From Terriglobia bacterium (GTDB lineage Bacteria > Acidobacteriota > Terriglobia > Bryobacterales > Bryobacteraceae): 64,000 bases of DNA. Position 1 is the first letter of the stretch. Each line of letters opens with the position of its first letter. Under the pieces are notes generated by a model. It worked only from the letters and a program-made list of their open reading frames with translations, ran no database searches and had not been told where the DNA came from. Below are positions 33,661-42,135 of this stretch, one piece after another. The stretch covers positions 70,001-134,000 of the forward strand of contig JAIQFE010000007.1 in assembly GCA_020073445.1 (NCBI GenBank), given 5' to 3'. Position numbers and translations under genes: made by a program.

Positions 33661-34026
33661 TTATCCGGAGTGGCGCCTGAGGATCTGGGGAAGGTTCTGG
33701 GAAAACGCCGAGCGCGGCATCACCATATCGCAGCCGGCTTCCTGCGCTTGCACTTTTAGTTCGCCTTGGACGTGCGAGAGATACCCGATCAGGTTGATCC
33801 CCTTGGTTTGCTCGTCCGCCTTCAGCTTGCGGATCAAGGCGAGCGGGTCAATGCCTTGGAAATTTATGTCCATGATGATGAGCGCCGGATGAAGCTTGGC
33901 CTGCTCCAAGGCATCGTGTTCGCTCTTGACGAACGTGATGGGAAGCCCCGCCCGTTTCGCGGCTTCATTGATTTTGACTGTGAAGAACAAGTCTTCGAGT
34001 ACGGCCAGGACTTTCTTGGATTCCAT
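33661..34026 (-). CDS. Stand-alone response-regulator receiver-like protein
   Basis: 121 residues. Start at ATG 34026 (SKKVLAVLEDLFFTVKINEAAKRAG). The receiver core has the phosphoacceptor Asp in LIIMDINFQGIDPLALIRKLK. The usual acidic pair after strand 1 is reduced (LEDLFF), and the Lys of strand 5 is replaced (MVMPRS). It may therefore be a pseudo-receiver. No output domain and no kinase nearby. It diverges from zwf with only 33 bases between the starts. Confidence 0.8.
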   Translation of the reverse strand: MESKKVLAVLEDLFFTVKINEAAKRAGLPITFVKSEHDALEQAKLHPALIIMDINFQGIDPLALIRKLKADEQTKGINLIGYLSHVQGELKVQAQEAGCDMVMPRSAFSQNLPQILRRHSG

Positions 34027-34059
34027 TGAGGCGGGTAATCTCGATGTTACCATGCAGAA

Positions 34060-35562
34060 ATGACGGAGGTCCGGAATCCTTTTGCGGATCCGCTGCGTTT
34101 TGAGCGCCGCGTACCTGAATGCGCCATCGTGATCTTCGGGGCCGCAGGCGATCTGGCCAAGCGCAAACTTCTGCCCGCACTCTACCGCTTGGCGTATGAC
34201 CGGCGACTGCCGGCGTCCTTCGCGATTGTCGGCAACTCGCGCACTCCCATGAGTGATGAAGACTATCGCGAGCGCATGCGCGAAGCCGTGAAGCAGTTCA
34301 GCGAGGACGGCGACTTCGACGAAGAGTTGTGGAAGCGATTCGCAGCCAATCTGCATTACGTTGCCGGCGATGTGAAGGATCCGCAGCTATATCTGTCCTT
34401 GAAAGAAAAAGTGACCGCGACGGGACAGGCAAATATCCTGTTCTACCTGTCCACCCAACCCAGCTACTACACGGTGATCGTGGACGGGATCGGCCATTCC
34501 CATATGGCTGCGGCGCCGGATGGAGCTTGGCGCAGGCTGATCGTCGAAAAACCGTTCGGCCATGATCTGGGCAGCGCGAAAGAACTCAATTCCCGAATCC
34601 ACGCAGTCTTTCGCGAGGAGGATACGTACCGCATCGATCATTATCTGGGCAAAGAGACCGTCCAGAACATCCTGGCACTGCGCTTCGGCAACGGAATTTT
34701 CGAACCGCTGTGGAACCGGCGCTACATCAATCACGTGCAGATCACGGCTGCGGAGTCGATCGGCGTCGAAGGGCGGGGTGGCTATTATCAGGAAGCCGGT
34801 GCGCTCCGCGACATGATCCAGAATCACCTGCTGCAGGTGATGGCGACGGTCGCCATGGAGCCGTCGGCGGTCTTCGAGCCGGATGCGGTGCGCGACGAGC
34901 GCGCCAAGCTTCTGCGGTCGATCAAGATCATGCGCCCGGAGGAAGTCGATCAGTATGCGGTCGCGGGGCAGTACAAGGGTTTCCGCCAGGAACCGGGCGT
35001 GAATCCCGATGCCCAGACCGATACGTACGCGGCCGGGACGTTCTTTGTCGACAATTGGCGCTGGGCGGGCGTGCCGTTTTTCATCCGCAGCGGCAAGAAG
35101 CTGCCCAAGCGGGTCACCGACATCGCCATCCAGTTCAATCAGGCCCCCCTCGCGCTGTTTGGGAAGGCGGCCGGGGCCGGAGACGGGGAGCAGAAAGCGC
35201 GACCCAATCTGCTGATCCTGCGTATCCAACCCGAGGAGGGTATTTCGCTGCTCTTCCTTTCCAAAGAGCCCGGGAGCGGGATGCGGCTGCGGCCTGTTTC
35301 CATGGACTTCAACTACGGCACGAGCTTCGGTGAGCGATCTCCTTCTGCTTATGAGACTTTACTGGTAGACGCGATGGTCGGAGACGCGACCCTCTATACC
35401 CGCCAGGACATGGTGGAGGCGAGCTGGACGGTGATCCAGCCTATTCTCGAAAACTGGAACAACCGGCGTTTCGATTTCCCGAATTACGACGCAGGCACGT
35501 GGGGTCCGGCGGAGGCCGACACCATGATCGCCAAGTTGTCGCGTCAATGGCGCAATAGTTGA
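34060..35562 (+). CDS. zwf: Glucose-6-phosphate 1-dehydrogenase
   Basis: 500 residues. Nucleotide-binding motif FGAAGDLAKRKLLPALY near the N-terminus, substrate and catalytic motif YRIDHYLGKETVQN, and LIVEKPFGHDL. It oxidises glucose 6-phosphate to the lactone with NAD(P)+. First gene of zwf-opcA-pgl-capA; opcA follows after 3 bases. It diverges from the receiver-like gene across a 33-base gap, which leaves little room for a promoter outside coding DNA. Confidence 0.96.
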   Translation: MTEVRNPFADPLRFERRVPECAIVIFGAAGDLAKRKLLPALYRLAYDRRLPASFAIVGNSRTPMSDEDYRERMREAVKQFSEDGDFDEELWKRFAANLHYVAGDVKDPQLYLSLKEKVTATGQANILFYLSTQPSYYTVIVDGIGHSHMAAAPDGAWRRLIVEKPFGHDLGSAKELNSRIHAVFREEDTYRIDHYLGKETVQNILALRFGNGIFEPLWNRRYINHVQITAAESIGVEGRGGYYQEAGALRDMIQNHLLQVMATVAMEPSAVFEPDAVRDERAKLLRSIKIMRPEEVDQYAVAGQYKGFRQEPGVNPDAQTDTYAAGTFFVDNWRWAGVPFFIRSGKKLPKRVTDIAIQFNQAPLALFGKAAGAGDGEQKARPNLLILRIQPEEGISLLFLSKEPGSGMRLRPVSMDFNYGTSFGERSPSAYETLLVDAMVGDATLYTRQDMVEASWTVIQPILENWNNRRFDFPNYDAGTWGPAEADTMIAKLSRQWRNS

Positions 35563-35565
35563 GTT

Positions 35566-36519
35566 ATGGGCACCGCGACCACCATCCAGCCCGAACGGAT
35601 CCTCAAGGACCTGCAGCAGTTGTGGGCCCAGATGGCGGTGGATCAGGCGGATGCAGGAGGCGTGCTGCGCGCCTGTGCGATGACCCTGGTAGTCGTCGCC
35701 GAGAATGCCGCCGACGCCGAGCGGGTGCGCCAGACGGTGGGCGTGCTGATGCACAACCATCCCAGCCGCGCGGTGATTCTCCATCCCGGTGGTAGCGGCG
35801 CGGAACTAGATGCTCGGATTTTCGCGGAGTGCTGGAAGCCGTTCGGCAAGACCCAGCAGATTTGCTCGGAGGGAATCGAGATTACGGCCGGGCAGAGCGG
35901 ATTTTCCGAAGTCGCGAAGTTTCTGGTGCCGCTGCGGGTTCCGGATCTTCCGGTGGTGCTGTGGTGCCGGGGGGCAGCCGCCCTTGAGCCGGGACCATTG
36001 GAGCCGCTGTTTCCGTTGGCGGACAAAATCATTTTCGATTCTTCTCAAGTTACGGATGCGGATAGCGCGCTGCAATTTCTCCGCCGGCTCCGCGGGCATG
36101 GAAGGCGTGTGGCTGATCTGCATTGGACCCGATTGACAGGTTGGCGAGAAGTCCTGGCGCACCTGTTCGACGATCAGGCGTTGCAGCCGGCGGAAGTCAA
36201 AGGCGCGCAGGTGAAATTTGGCGGATCGTCGGTAACCACGTGTGCGCGCTACTTCGCGGCTTGGATCCGGACGGCTTTACCTGCGGCGCGCGTGACCATA
36301 GAGTCTGCAGAAGCTCCGCGGGGACTGCATTCGGTGAAGCTTTCCACCTCGTCCGACAGTCTCACGATTACTCTCGGGAGCGATCACTGCGTGGAAGTAT
36401 TGGGTTGCGGCCGCCACTACCGGTCGATGCTGCCATCCTCCTCGGAAGAGGCGCTGATGCAGGAGGAATTGGGGATCCTTGGGCCGGATCCGGTTTACGA
36501 AAGAGCACTGTCAGCGTAA
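35566..36519 (+). CDS. opcA: Glucose-6-phosphate dehydrogenase assembly protein OpcA
   Basis: 317 residues matching OpcA: ACAMTLVVVAENAADAERVRQTV, HPSRAVILHPGG, CSEGIEITAGQSGFSEVAKFLVPLRVPDLPVVLWCRG and DLHWTRLTGWREVLAHLFD. In cyanobacteria and actinobacteria OpcA is an allosteric activator or assembly factor of Zwf. It sits three bases after zwf and 11 bases before pgl, the standard arrangement. Confidence 0.93.
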   Translation: MGTATTIQPERILKDLQQLWAQMAVDQADAGGVLRACAMTLVVVAENAADAERVRQTVGVLMHNHPSRAVILHPGGSGAELDARIFAECWKPFGKTQQICSEGIEITAGQSGFSEVAKFLVPLRVPDLPVVLWCRGAAALEPGPLEPLFPLADKIIFDSSQVTDADSALQFLRRLRGHGRRVADLHWTRLTGWREVLAHLFDDQALQPAEVKGAQVKFGGSSVTTCARYFAAWIRTALPAARVTIESAEAPRGLHSVKLSTSSDSLTITLGSDHCVEVLGCGRHYRSMLPSSSEEALMQEELGILGPDPVYERALSA

Positions 36520-36530
36520 AGGGTTTGCTT

Positions 36531-37259
36531 ATGGGAACGGTCAAGCGGATGGATGTTTTGCGCTACGCCGATTCGCTTGAAGCGGCCACCGCATGCGGTC
36601 AGCGCATCCTGGACCTTCTGGCGAAGGCGATCGCCACCCGGAAGCGGGCTACTCTGGCGATTTCCGGTGGATCATCGCCCAAGCCAATGTTCGAGCTGTT
36701 CGCGAAAAGCGGATTCCCATGGGAGCAGGTCCACGTTTTCTGGGTGGACGAACGGTGCGTTCCTCCCACGGATCCACAGAGCAATTTCCGCATGGCCAAT
36801 GAAGCCTGGCTGGCTCCGGCGAAGGTTCCCGAGGGCAACGTTCATCGCGTGCCGACGGAGCTCGAGCCGCACGAGGCGGCCCGCCAGTATGCCCAGGGCC
36901 TGCACGATTTCTTCCGGGTTCAGACGGGCGAGCTGCCGCAGTTCGATGTGATCCATCGGGGCATCGGACCCGACGCGCATACCGCGAGCCTGTTTCCGGG
37001 TGAGCCGCTGATTGCGGACCACGAGGGTCTGGCCGCAGCCGTTTGGGTGGAGAAGATGCATCAGTGGCGTGTGACATTGCTGCCGGGTGTGCTGGAAGCG
37101 GCGTGGCACACGGTGGTGCTGGCGACAGGAAAGGACAAAGCGCCAGCACTCGAGGCGGTGCTGCATGGTCCCTACGATCCCATGAGCTGGCCGGCCCAGA
37201 TCGGCGCGCGGGACATTAATGTAACGTGGTTTACGGATCTGCCGAAAGAAATGATATGA
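36531..37259 (+). CDS. pgl: 6-phosphogluconolactonase
   Basis: 242 residues (DevB/SOL family). Motifs are LAISGGSSPKPMFELFA, HVFWVDERCVPPTDPQSNFRMA and the active-site loop GIGPDAHTASLFPG, where Ala replaces the usual second Gly of GPDGHTAS. Hydrolyses the lactone made by Zwf. Its stop overlaps the CapA-like start as ATGA. No gnd (6-phosphogluconate dehydrogenase) follows, so the rest of the oxidative branch must be elsewhere. Confidence 0.94.
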   Translation: MGTVKRMDVLRYADSLEAATACGQRILDLLAKAIATRKRATLAISGGSSPKPMFELFAKSGFPWEQVHVFWVDERCVPPTDPQSNFRMANEAWLAPAKVPEGNVHRVPTELEPHEAARQYAQGLHDFFRVQTGELPQFDVIHRGIGPDAHTASLFPGEPLIADHEGLAAAVWVEKMHQWRVTLLPGVLEAAWHTVVLATGKDKAPALEAVLHGPYDPMSWPAQIGARDINVTWFTDLPKEMI

Positions 37260-38257
37260 GGATTACGCGGCTACTTCCGCTGCTTGGCATCCTCGCGATA
37301 TTTCTTCCGTTGGTTCGGACCGCTGAACACCCGGCGCCCGATCCGGTTGTGACCCATTTGGTCCTGGGTGGCGACGTGATGCTTTCCCGCCATGTGGCCC
37401 GGGTGGCCCGCGAGCGGAACGATCCCGCGTTTCCCTTGCGCGATCTGGCTCCCGTACTTCAGGCGGCCGATATTGCGTTCGTGAATCTGGAATCGCCGTT
37501 CTCGGATCGCGGGGCGGTGGTACAGCGCGGGATGATTTTCAAGGCCGAGCCGGAGATGATCGCGGCCCTGGAACTGGCGGGCGTGGATGTGGTCTCCACT
37601 GCGAACAATCATGCGCGCGATCAGGGATCGCACGGCGTGGAGTTTACACTGGACTGGCTGCAGCGCCACCAGATCGCGGCGGTCGGAACAGGAAGCTCGG
37701 CGGAGGCAGCGCATGCCGGTGTCGTGATCGAGCGCAACGGAATCAAGTTCGGATTCCTGGGGTACACCTACGACCAGTCCAACGGAAATCACACGGATAT
37801 GGACGACCGCGTGGCGGTGATGGACGTTGTCCGCATGCGTCAGGATGTCGCGCAGCTCGCAACGCGCGCCGACGCGATTATCGTTTCCATGCACGCCGGC
37901 ATCGAGTACTCGCCGAAGCCCAATGCTCAGCAAGTGGCGTTCGCGCGGGCGGCGATCGATGCGGGCGCGAGCGTAGTGGTGGGGCATCATCCGCACGTCA
38001 CCCAGTCTTGGGAACGTTATGGCCAGGGCGTGATCTTTTATTCGCTCGGCAACCTGGTGTTCGACCAGTTCCAGCGCGTCGAGACCCAACGCGGCGCGCT
38101 GGCGGACATCGTGTTCGAAGGGCCGCGGCTGGCCCGGGCCAGCCTGCTTCCGGTGGACATTGTCGGGACGGCCCCTCGGCTAGCAGTGGTTAAACCCGCC
38201 TCTACATCGATTGCTGGGTCTTCCGACGGGTCTTCTGTTGGACCAGGGGAAAAATAA
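37256..38257 (+). CDS. CapA-family (poly-gamma-glutamate synthesis type) metallophosphatase-like protein
   Basis: 333 residues. A signal peptide (LLPLLGILAIFLPLVRTA) is followed by the PGA_cap fold: LGGDVMLSRHVARV, VNLESPFSD, VVSTANNHARDQGSHGV, VSMHAGIEYSPKPN, VVGHHPHVTQ and IFYSLGNLVFDQF. The metal-binding D/N/H residues are all there. Coupled to pgl by ATGA, an unusual neighbour. Its 3' end overlaps the convergent PEP-CTERM gene by 56 bases. Confidence 0.9.
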   Translation: MRITRLLPLLGILAIFLPLVRTAEHPAPDPVVTHLVLGGDVMLSRHVARVARERNDPAFPLRDLAPVLQAADIAFVNLESPFSDRGAVVQRGMIFKAEPEMIAALELAGVDVVSTANNHARDQGSHGVEFTLDWLQRHQIAAVGTGSSAEAAHAGVVIERNGIKFGFLGYTYDQSNGNHTDMDDRVAVMDVVRMRQDVAQLATRADAIIVSMHAGIEYSPKPNAQQVAFARAAIDAGASVVVGHHPHVTQSWERYGQGVIFYSLGNLVFDQFQRVETQRGALADIVFEGPRLARASLLPVDIVGTAPRLAVVKPASTSIAGSSDGSSVGPGEK

Positions 38258-38867
38258 CCAGCCCAAGTCCGATCAGCAGCATGGTGCGCGGCTCGGGCAC
38301 GGGTGATTCGGCCGGTCCGAAGGCTTCAAAGTTCGTTAACACCGTGGTGTAGAAAGTGCCCTGGTCGCGGATGTCCAGCGCGGCAGTGATGGGCGTGGTG
38401 CTGACCATTCCAAAGAATTGCAAACTGGACGACGGGACATTGGAATAGTTATAGTCGCAGCTTCCGTGGGCCAACTCGACGCACATATTTGCTGTACCAG
38501 ACGTTACGGTGAAGTGGAACGCGAAAGCGTAGATGGTAGCGGCGGGAAAATTGACCGTGATGTGCTCGCCCGGGCTCGTCGCGGTCAGTTTGTTCGCGTT
38601 CACTGTAAGATCCTGCGGGTTTGTCGGATAGTTAAAATCGTCGAATCCCAGGAAATTGATGCCCGTCCCGCTGGCGTTGAAGAGGCCGTTGGTCCCCAAA
38701 TCGCCGCTTGAAAACGTCAGGCTGGGATCGAGGAGCGTCATGCCTCCCACTGCAGTGTTAAACGAAGTTTCACCGGACGAGCCCGTGTAGTAACTGGTGG
38801 TCGCCTCGGCGGGCACCACCAGGATCGAAATCGCCAAAACGGGAACAAGAGTTCTCAAACTAAACAT
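38202..38867 (-). CDS. PEP-CTERM sorting-domain protein
   Basis: 221 residues. Signal peptide LRTLVPVLAISILVVPAEA, a beta-rich body (TSFNTAVGGMTLLDPSL, GEHITVNFPAATIYAFAFHFTV) and a C-terminal sorting tail: VPEPRTMLLIGLGLVIFP followed by a basic end (KTRRKTQ). Exosortase should cleave the PEP-like motif and release or anchor the protein at the surface; no exosortase gene is in the window. ATG 38867 has GAAGGTGG upstream. It overlaps the CapA-like gene tail to tail by 56 bases. Confidence 0.9.
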   Translation of the reverse strand: MFSLRTLVPVLAISILVVPAEATTSYYTGSSGETSFNTAVGGMTLLDPSLTFSSGDLGTNGLFNASGTGINFLGFDDFNYPTNPQDLTVNANKLTATSPGEHITVNFPAATIYAFAFHFTVTSGTANMCVELAHGSCDYNYSNVPSSSLQFFGMVSTTPITAALDIRDQGTFYTTVLTNFEAFGPAESPVPEPRTMLLIGLGLVIFPLVQQKTRRKTQQSM

Positions 38868-39039
38868 GCCCACCTTCTCCTCAAACAGACGCTTTGCAGC
38901 GGCATCTGCTTGTTCCAATCTGAGAATTTTTCAATTCGATACTTGGTGGGAAAACGGGCGGGTTTGTCTCCCGTCGTAAGTTACCGGGAGTTTCTGTAGT
39001 CCTTGATCAAGAGGGGTGTAGGCCGCTAGACGGGAGGGC

Positions 39040-39120
39040 GGGGACAGTCAGCCTGTTTCCGCGCAGGTCTTTCGTTGACAAGCGACTCAGAGGAATCGCG
39101 GAAACAGGTAGGCAGTCCCC
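39040..39120. repeat. Hairpin repeat copy E, divergent member with changed inner stem
   Basis: Outer arms GGGGAC / GTCCCC and the internal-loop sequences AGTCAGC / TAGGCA match copies A-D. The inner arms are different: CCTGTTTCCGCG (39052-39063) pairs with CGCGGAAACAGG, an intact 12-bp stem of new sequence. The loop between is about 30 bases. It sits alone upstream of the PEP-CTERM gene and downstream of the CDGSH gene. Confidence 0.85.
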
Positions 39121-39133
39121 TGGTTACACCTTG

Positions 39134-39364
39134 TTACAGTTTCGGAGCGGGCGGAGGCAGATCGCGGGCAGGGCATACCGACTGGAATCCCAATTTGCGG
39201 TGGGACCCGTCGCAGAACGGTTTGTTTTCGGAGTGGCCGCAGCGGCATAGGCCAATGGCGGTACGTCCGCCCAGACCGAAAAGTTTACCTTCCGCGTCGC
39301 TGATCTCGAAGTCGCCTTCCACACGGATGGAGCCGTTAGGATTGATGATGATTTTTGCGGGCAT
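39134..39364 (-). CDS. CDGSH iron-sulfur domain protein
   Basis: 76 residues with the complete 2Fe-2S motif CRCGHSENKPFCDGSHRKLGF (C-x-C-x2-S-x3-P-x-C-D-G-x-H). The N-terminal half (KIIINPNGSIRVEGDFEISD) is the usual preceding beta region. Likely a small soluble electron-transfer or redox-sensing protein. Start ATG 39364; the frame stays open upstream without coding character. Repeat copy E lies 13 bases downstream of its stop. Confidence 0.93.
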   Translation of the reverse strand: MPAKIIINPNGSIRVEGDFEISDAEGKLFGLGGRTAIGLCRCGHSENKPFCDGSHRKLGFQSVCPARDLPPPAPKL

Positions 39365-39431
39365 TCTCTCGATCCTAACAGATGTCATCCCGAACCTAGG
39401 AAAAGGCGTGGCGATGCCATAATGAATCCGA

Positions 39432-40580
39432 GTGCGGCTCCTCCTGATCCCCTTGATCGCGTCATCCCTGCTGCCCGGGCAGGGAACGGATCTCTTGCCG
39501 CGCATTCGGGAGAAAATGACCGAAGTGCTTCTGCGTCAGCCAAATTACACGTGCACGGAAACGGTCGAGCGCTCCCGTCAGGCGGTGGGAAGCCGCGCGA
39601 AGATCGAAGATACGCTGCGGCTGGAAGTCGCGCTGGTGGACGGCAAGGAAATGTTCGCGTGGCCCGGATCGAAACAATTCGAAGACCACAAACTGGAGGA
39701 CCTGGTCACCACGGGCATGTTTGGAAATGGGAATTTCGCGATTTATGCCCGCATTCTATTCCTCTCCAATGTTGCCGTGTTCCAAGATCGTGGGGCGACA
39801 CAGTTGGGCGGGCTTCCTGCCCGGCGTTACGACTTTCACGTATCCCGCTCGACCAGCGGCCACTGGCTGCGGGTGAATGAACGCCAGGCGCTGGTCGGAT
39901 TTCATGGATCGTTTTATGCCGATCCGGTCACGCTGGACATTCGCCGGGTGGAGGTTGTGGCCGAAGATATTCCTGCGGAGTTGGGACTAACGGCGTCGGA
40001 AACCAGTGTCGACTATGGCCGCCGGCGGATCGGAGACGAGGCGTTTCTTCTGCCGGTGGAAAGCAGAGTCATGATGGAGTTGCCCGAAGTGGTGAATCGG
40101 AACTGGGTCCGGTTTGCCGACTGCAGGCGATTCACAGGCGAGAGCACCCTGTCATTCGACGACCCGATACTGGCGGAGGCGTCCGCTCCGGCGGAATCGA
40201 TAGAAGAGGTCGAGATTCCGGCCGGGTTGACCCTGCAACTCCAATTGCCGAACCTGGATCTGATGCAGGCGGCGGTGGGAGATGCCATTCGCGCGACTCT
40301 TCGCGGGGACCTGCGGAACCGCCGTCAATTACTCGCGCCCAAAGGGAGCATTGCGGGCGGCCGGATCGTCCGGCTGGACCGGTATTCGACGTATTTCGCG
40401 CTACAGATCCAGTTTCAGGATCTGGATTGGCCCGGCGGGCACGCCCGCCTGAAGCTGAACTTCGACCAGCCGGCTTTCGCGACGCGGCTGATCGGGAGAG
40501 CGCAGGACGGCAGCATTGTGATCACGCGCCAAGCGCGCCCGCCATTAAGCGGTATCCTCATGTTCTGGAGATCGGAATAA
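39432..40580 (+). CDS. Secreted protein of unknown function (382 aa)
   Basis: Signal peptide LLLIPLIASSLLPGQG, then a helix and beta-rich domain recognisable across Acidobacteriota by the early pattern IREKMTEVLLRQPNYTCTETVERSRQ and KEMFAWPGSKQFEDHKLEDLV. The second part (GLTLQLQLPNLDLMQAAVGDAIRATL, LAPKGSIAGGRIVRLDRYS) resembles TrbI/LolA-like beta structures. Starts with GTG. The GH88 gene starts at the next base after its stop. Function unknown. Confidence 0.75.
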   Translation: MRLLLIPLIASSLLPGQGTDLLPRIREKMTEVLLRQPNYTCTETVERSRQAVGSRAKIEDTLRLEVALVDGKEMFAWPGSKQFEDHKLEDLVTTGMFGNGNFAIYARILFLSNVAVFQDRGATQLGGLPARRYDFHVSRSTSGHWLRVNERQALVGFHGSFYADPVTLDIRRVEVVAEDIPAELGLTASETSVDYGRRRIGDEAFLLPVESRVMMELPEVVNRNWVRFADCRRFTGESTLSFDDPILAEASAPAESIEEVEIPAGLTLQLQLPNLDLMQAAVGDAIRATLRGDLRNRRQLLAPKGSIAGGRIVRLDRYSTYFALQIQFQDLDWPGGHARLKLNFDQPAFATRLIGRAQDGSIVITRQARPPLSGILMFWRSE

Positions 40581-41699
40581 GTGATTCATCTTTCGAGCGA
40601 CACCGGCGACTTGTTTGAGCAGGCTTATGCCTTTTCGCAAAAACAAGTCCGCAAACTGATCGAAAAGCATCCCGGTTTTTATCCGCTGCATACGCAGAAT
40701 GGCAAATGGGAGCTGGAGGGCCCCGCCTGGACCCACTGGGGCGATGGATTCCTGCCCGGCATGATGTGGATCTTCCGCAAGCACGCGGCGCCGAATTCCG
40801 TCGAAGCCAATTATTGGATGGAGCACGCCCTCAAGTACACAACGCCGCTGGAGCCTCGCAAGGAGGATCGCGACGTCCACGATCACGGATTCCTGTTTCT
40901 ATCCACGTATTACCGGTGGTGGCGGCTCACGGGAGATCCAGCCCACAAGGAAGTGCTGATTGAGGCGGGCAGGACGCTGGCCGAGCGGTTCATGGAAAAA
41001 GGGCAGTACCTGCACTCCTTCGTCGGCGATAATTCCCTGTTCATCGACATTATGATGAACGTGGGGATCATCTTCTTCGCCGCCAGGGAAACAGGCGACC
41101 GGCGGCTGCGCGATATCGCCATGCGCCATTCGCACACGACGCGGCGCGTGCTGGTGCGGGGCGACGGATCCACCGCGCAGGAAGGAATCTTCGACACCGA
41201 CACGGGCGAATTTCTGCGCCAGACCACGCATCAGGGATTCCGCGGCGATTCCTGCTGGTCGCGTGGGCTTACCTGGGCGATGTACGGCTTCACCACCTGC
41301 TACGAGTACAGCCGCGATCCGCATTTCCTGGACACGGCCGAGGCATGCGCCGATTTCTATATCACGCATTCGCCTCCCGATGGCATTCCACCATGGGATT
41401 TCAATGCGCCCGGGGAAAATCGCACGCTGCCGGATTCGTCGTCGGCGGCGATCTGCGCAGCGGGGTTATTGCGCCTGTGCCGCCTGGTCCCGGATTCGCT
41501 GAAAGGGCATCTTTATTGGTCCACGGCGGTTCACATTTTGCGTTCGCTGTGCGAACGGCACCTGGCCAAATCCGATCCCAAGTGGGAAGGAATCCTTAAA
41601 GGCGGGATGTATCACGTAAACAAAGGCCTGGGCGTGGATGAGTCGGTGATGTGGGGCGAATACTTCTTTTGCGAAGCCCTGGAACGGGTGTTATGGTAG
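40581..41699 (+). CDS. Glycoside hydrolase family 88 (unsaturated glucuronyl hydrolase-like)
   Basis: 372 residues of the alpha6/alpha6 barrel type. Key motifs are GPAWTHWGDGFLPGMMWIF, RDVHDHGFLFLSTYYRWW with one catalytic Asp, FIDIMMNVGIIFFAARET with the second Asp, QGFRGDSCWSRGLTWAMYGF and PDSSSAAICAAGLL. It removes unsaturated uronic acids from oligosaccharides left by polysaccharide lyases. No signal peptide, so probably cytoplasmic. GTG start immediately after the previous stop. Confidence 0.92.
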   Translation: MIHLSSDTGDLFEQAYAFSQKQVRKLIEKHPGFYPLHTQNGKWELEGPAWTHWGDGFLPGMMWIFRKHAAPNSVEANYWMEHALKYTTPLEPRKEDRDVHDHGFLFLSTYYRWWRLTGDPAHKEVLIEAGRTLAERFMEKGQYLHSFVGDNSLFIDIMMNVGIIFFAARETGDRRLRDIAMRHSHTTRRVLVRGDGSTAQEGIFDTDTGEFLRQTTHQGFRGDSCWSRGLTWAMYGFTTCYEYSRDPHFLDTAEACADFYITHSPPDGIPPWDFNAPGENRTLPDSSSAAICAAGLLRLCRLVPDSLKGHLYWSTAVHILRSLCERHLAKSDPKWEGILKGGMYHVNKGLGVDESVMWGEYFFCEALERVLW

Positions 41700-41712
41700 G
41701 GGGAAATATCCG

Positions 41713-42135
41713 ATGTCTGCCGACTACAGGCATGTGATAGAGCGCTTCTACAAGATGTACGCGCGGAAAGATATCGCAGCGACGCTGGCGTTATTCGATC
41801 CGCAAGTGGAGATGCATCCGGCGGAGAACTTCATCTACGCTACCGGGAAACCCTTTGTCGGTCCCGACGCCATTCAAGGCAGCATTTTCACCCGCGTGGA
41901 CGACGACTGGGACGGGTTTACCGCAACTACTCAAGAGATCCTTGGAGCCGGCGAGGTAGTAATCGCCCGAGGCAGATATCGCGGAACGTTCAAGGCCACG
42001 GGTACTCCCATCGATGCGGAGTTCGTGCACGTGTTTCGCTTCAAGAACGGCAGGATTTCGATGTGGCAAAGCTACACGGATACGGCTCAGTTCAAGGAAG
42101 CGGTGAGCGGGCAGAGCGCAGGGGCCGCGCAATGA
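41713..42135 (+). CDS. SnoaL-like (NTF2-fold) protein
   Basis: 140 residues: YRHVIERFYKMYARKDIAATLALFDPQVEMHPAENFIYATG and VIARGRYRGTFKATGTPIDAEFVHVFRFKNGRISMWQSYTDTAQ, the NTF2/ketosteroid isomerase pattern. Members are small enzymes or binding proteins; the substrate is unknown. Its stop overlaps the esterase start as ATGA. Confidence 0.88.
   Translation: MSADYRHVIERFYKMYARKDIAATLALFDPQVEMHPAENFIYATGKPFVGPDAIQGSIFTRVDDDWDGFTATTQEILGAGEVVIARGRYRGTFKATGTPIDAEFVHVFRFKNGRISMWQSYTDTAQFKEAVSGQSAGAAQ

Noticed and set aside
38868-39000. Sigma-54 promoter (TGGAAC ... GATGC) upstream of the PEP-CTERM gene
   Set aside because: Spacing between GG and GC is 11 rather than 10 bases and the elements match poorly.
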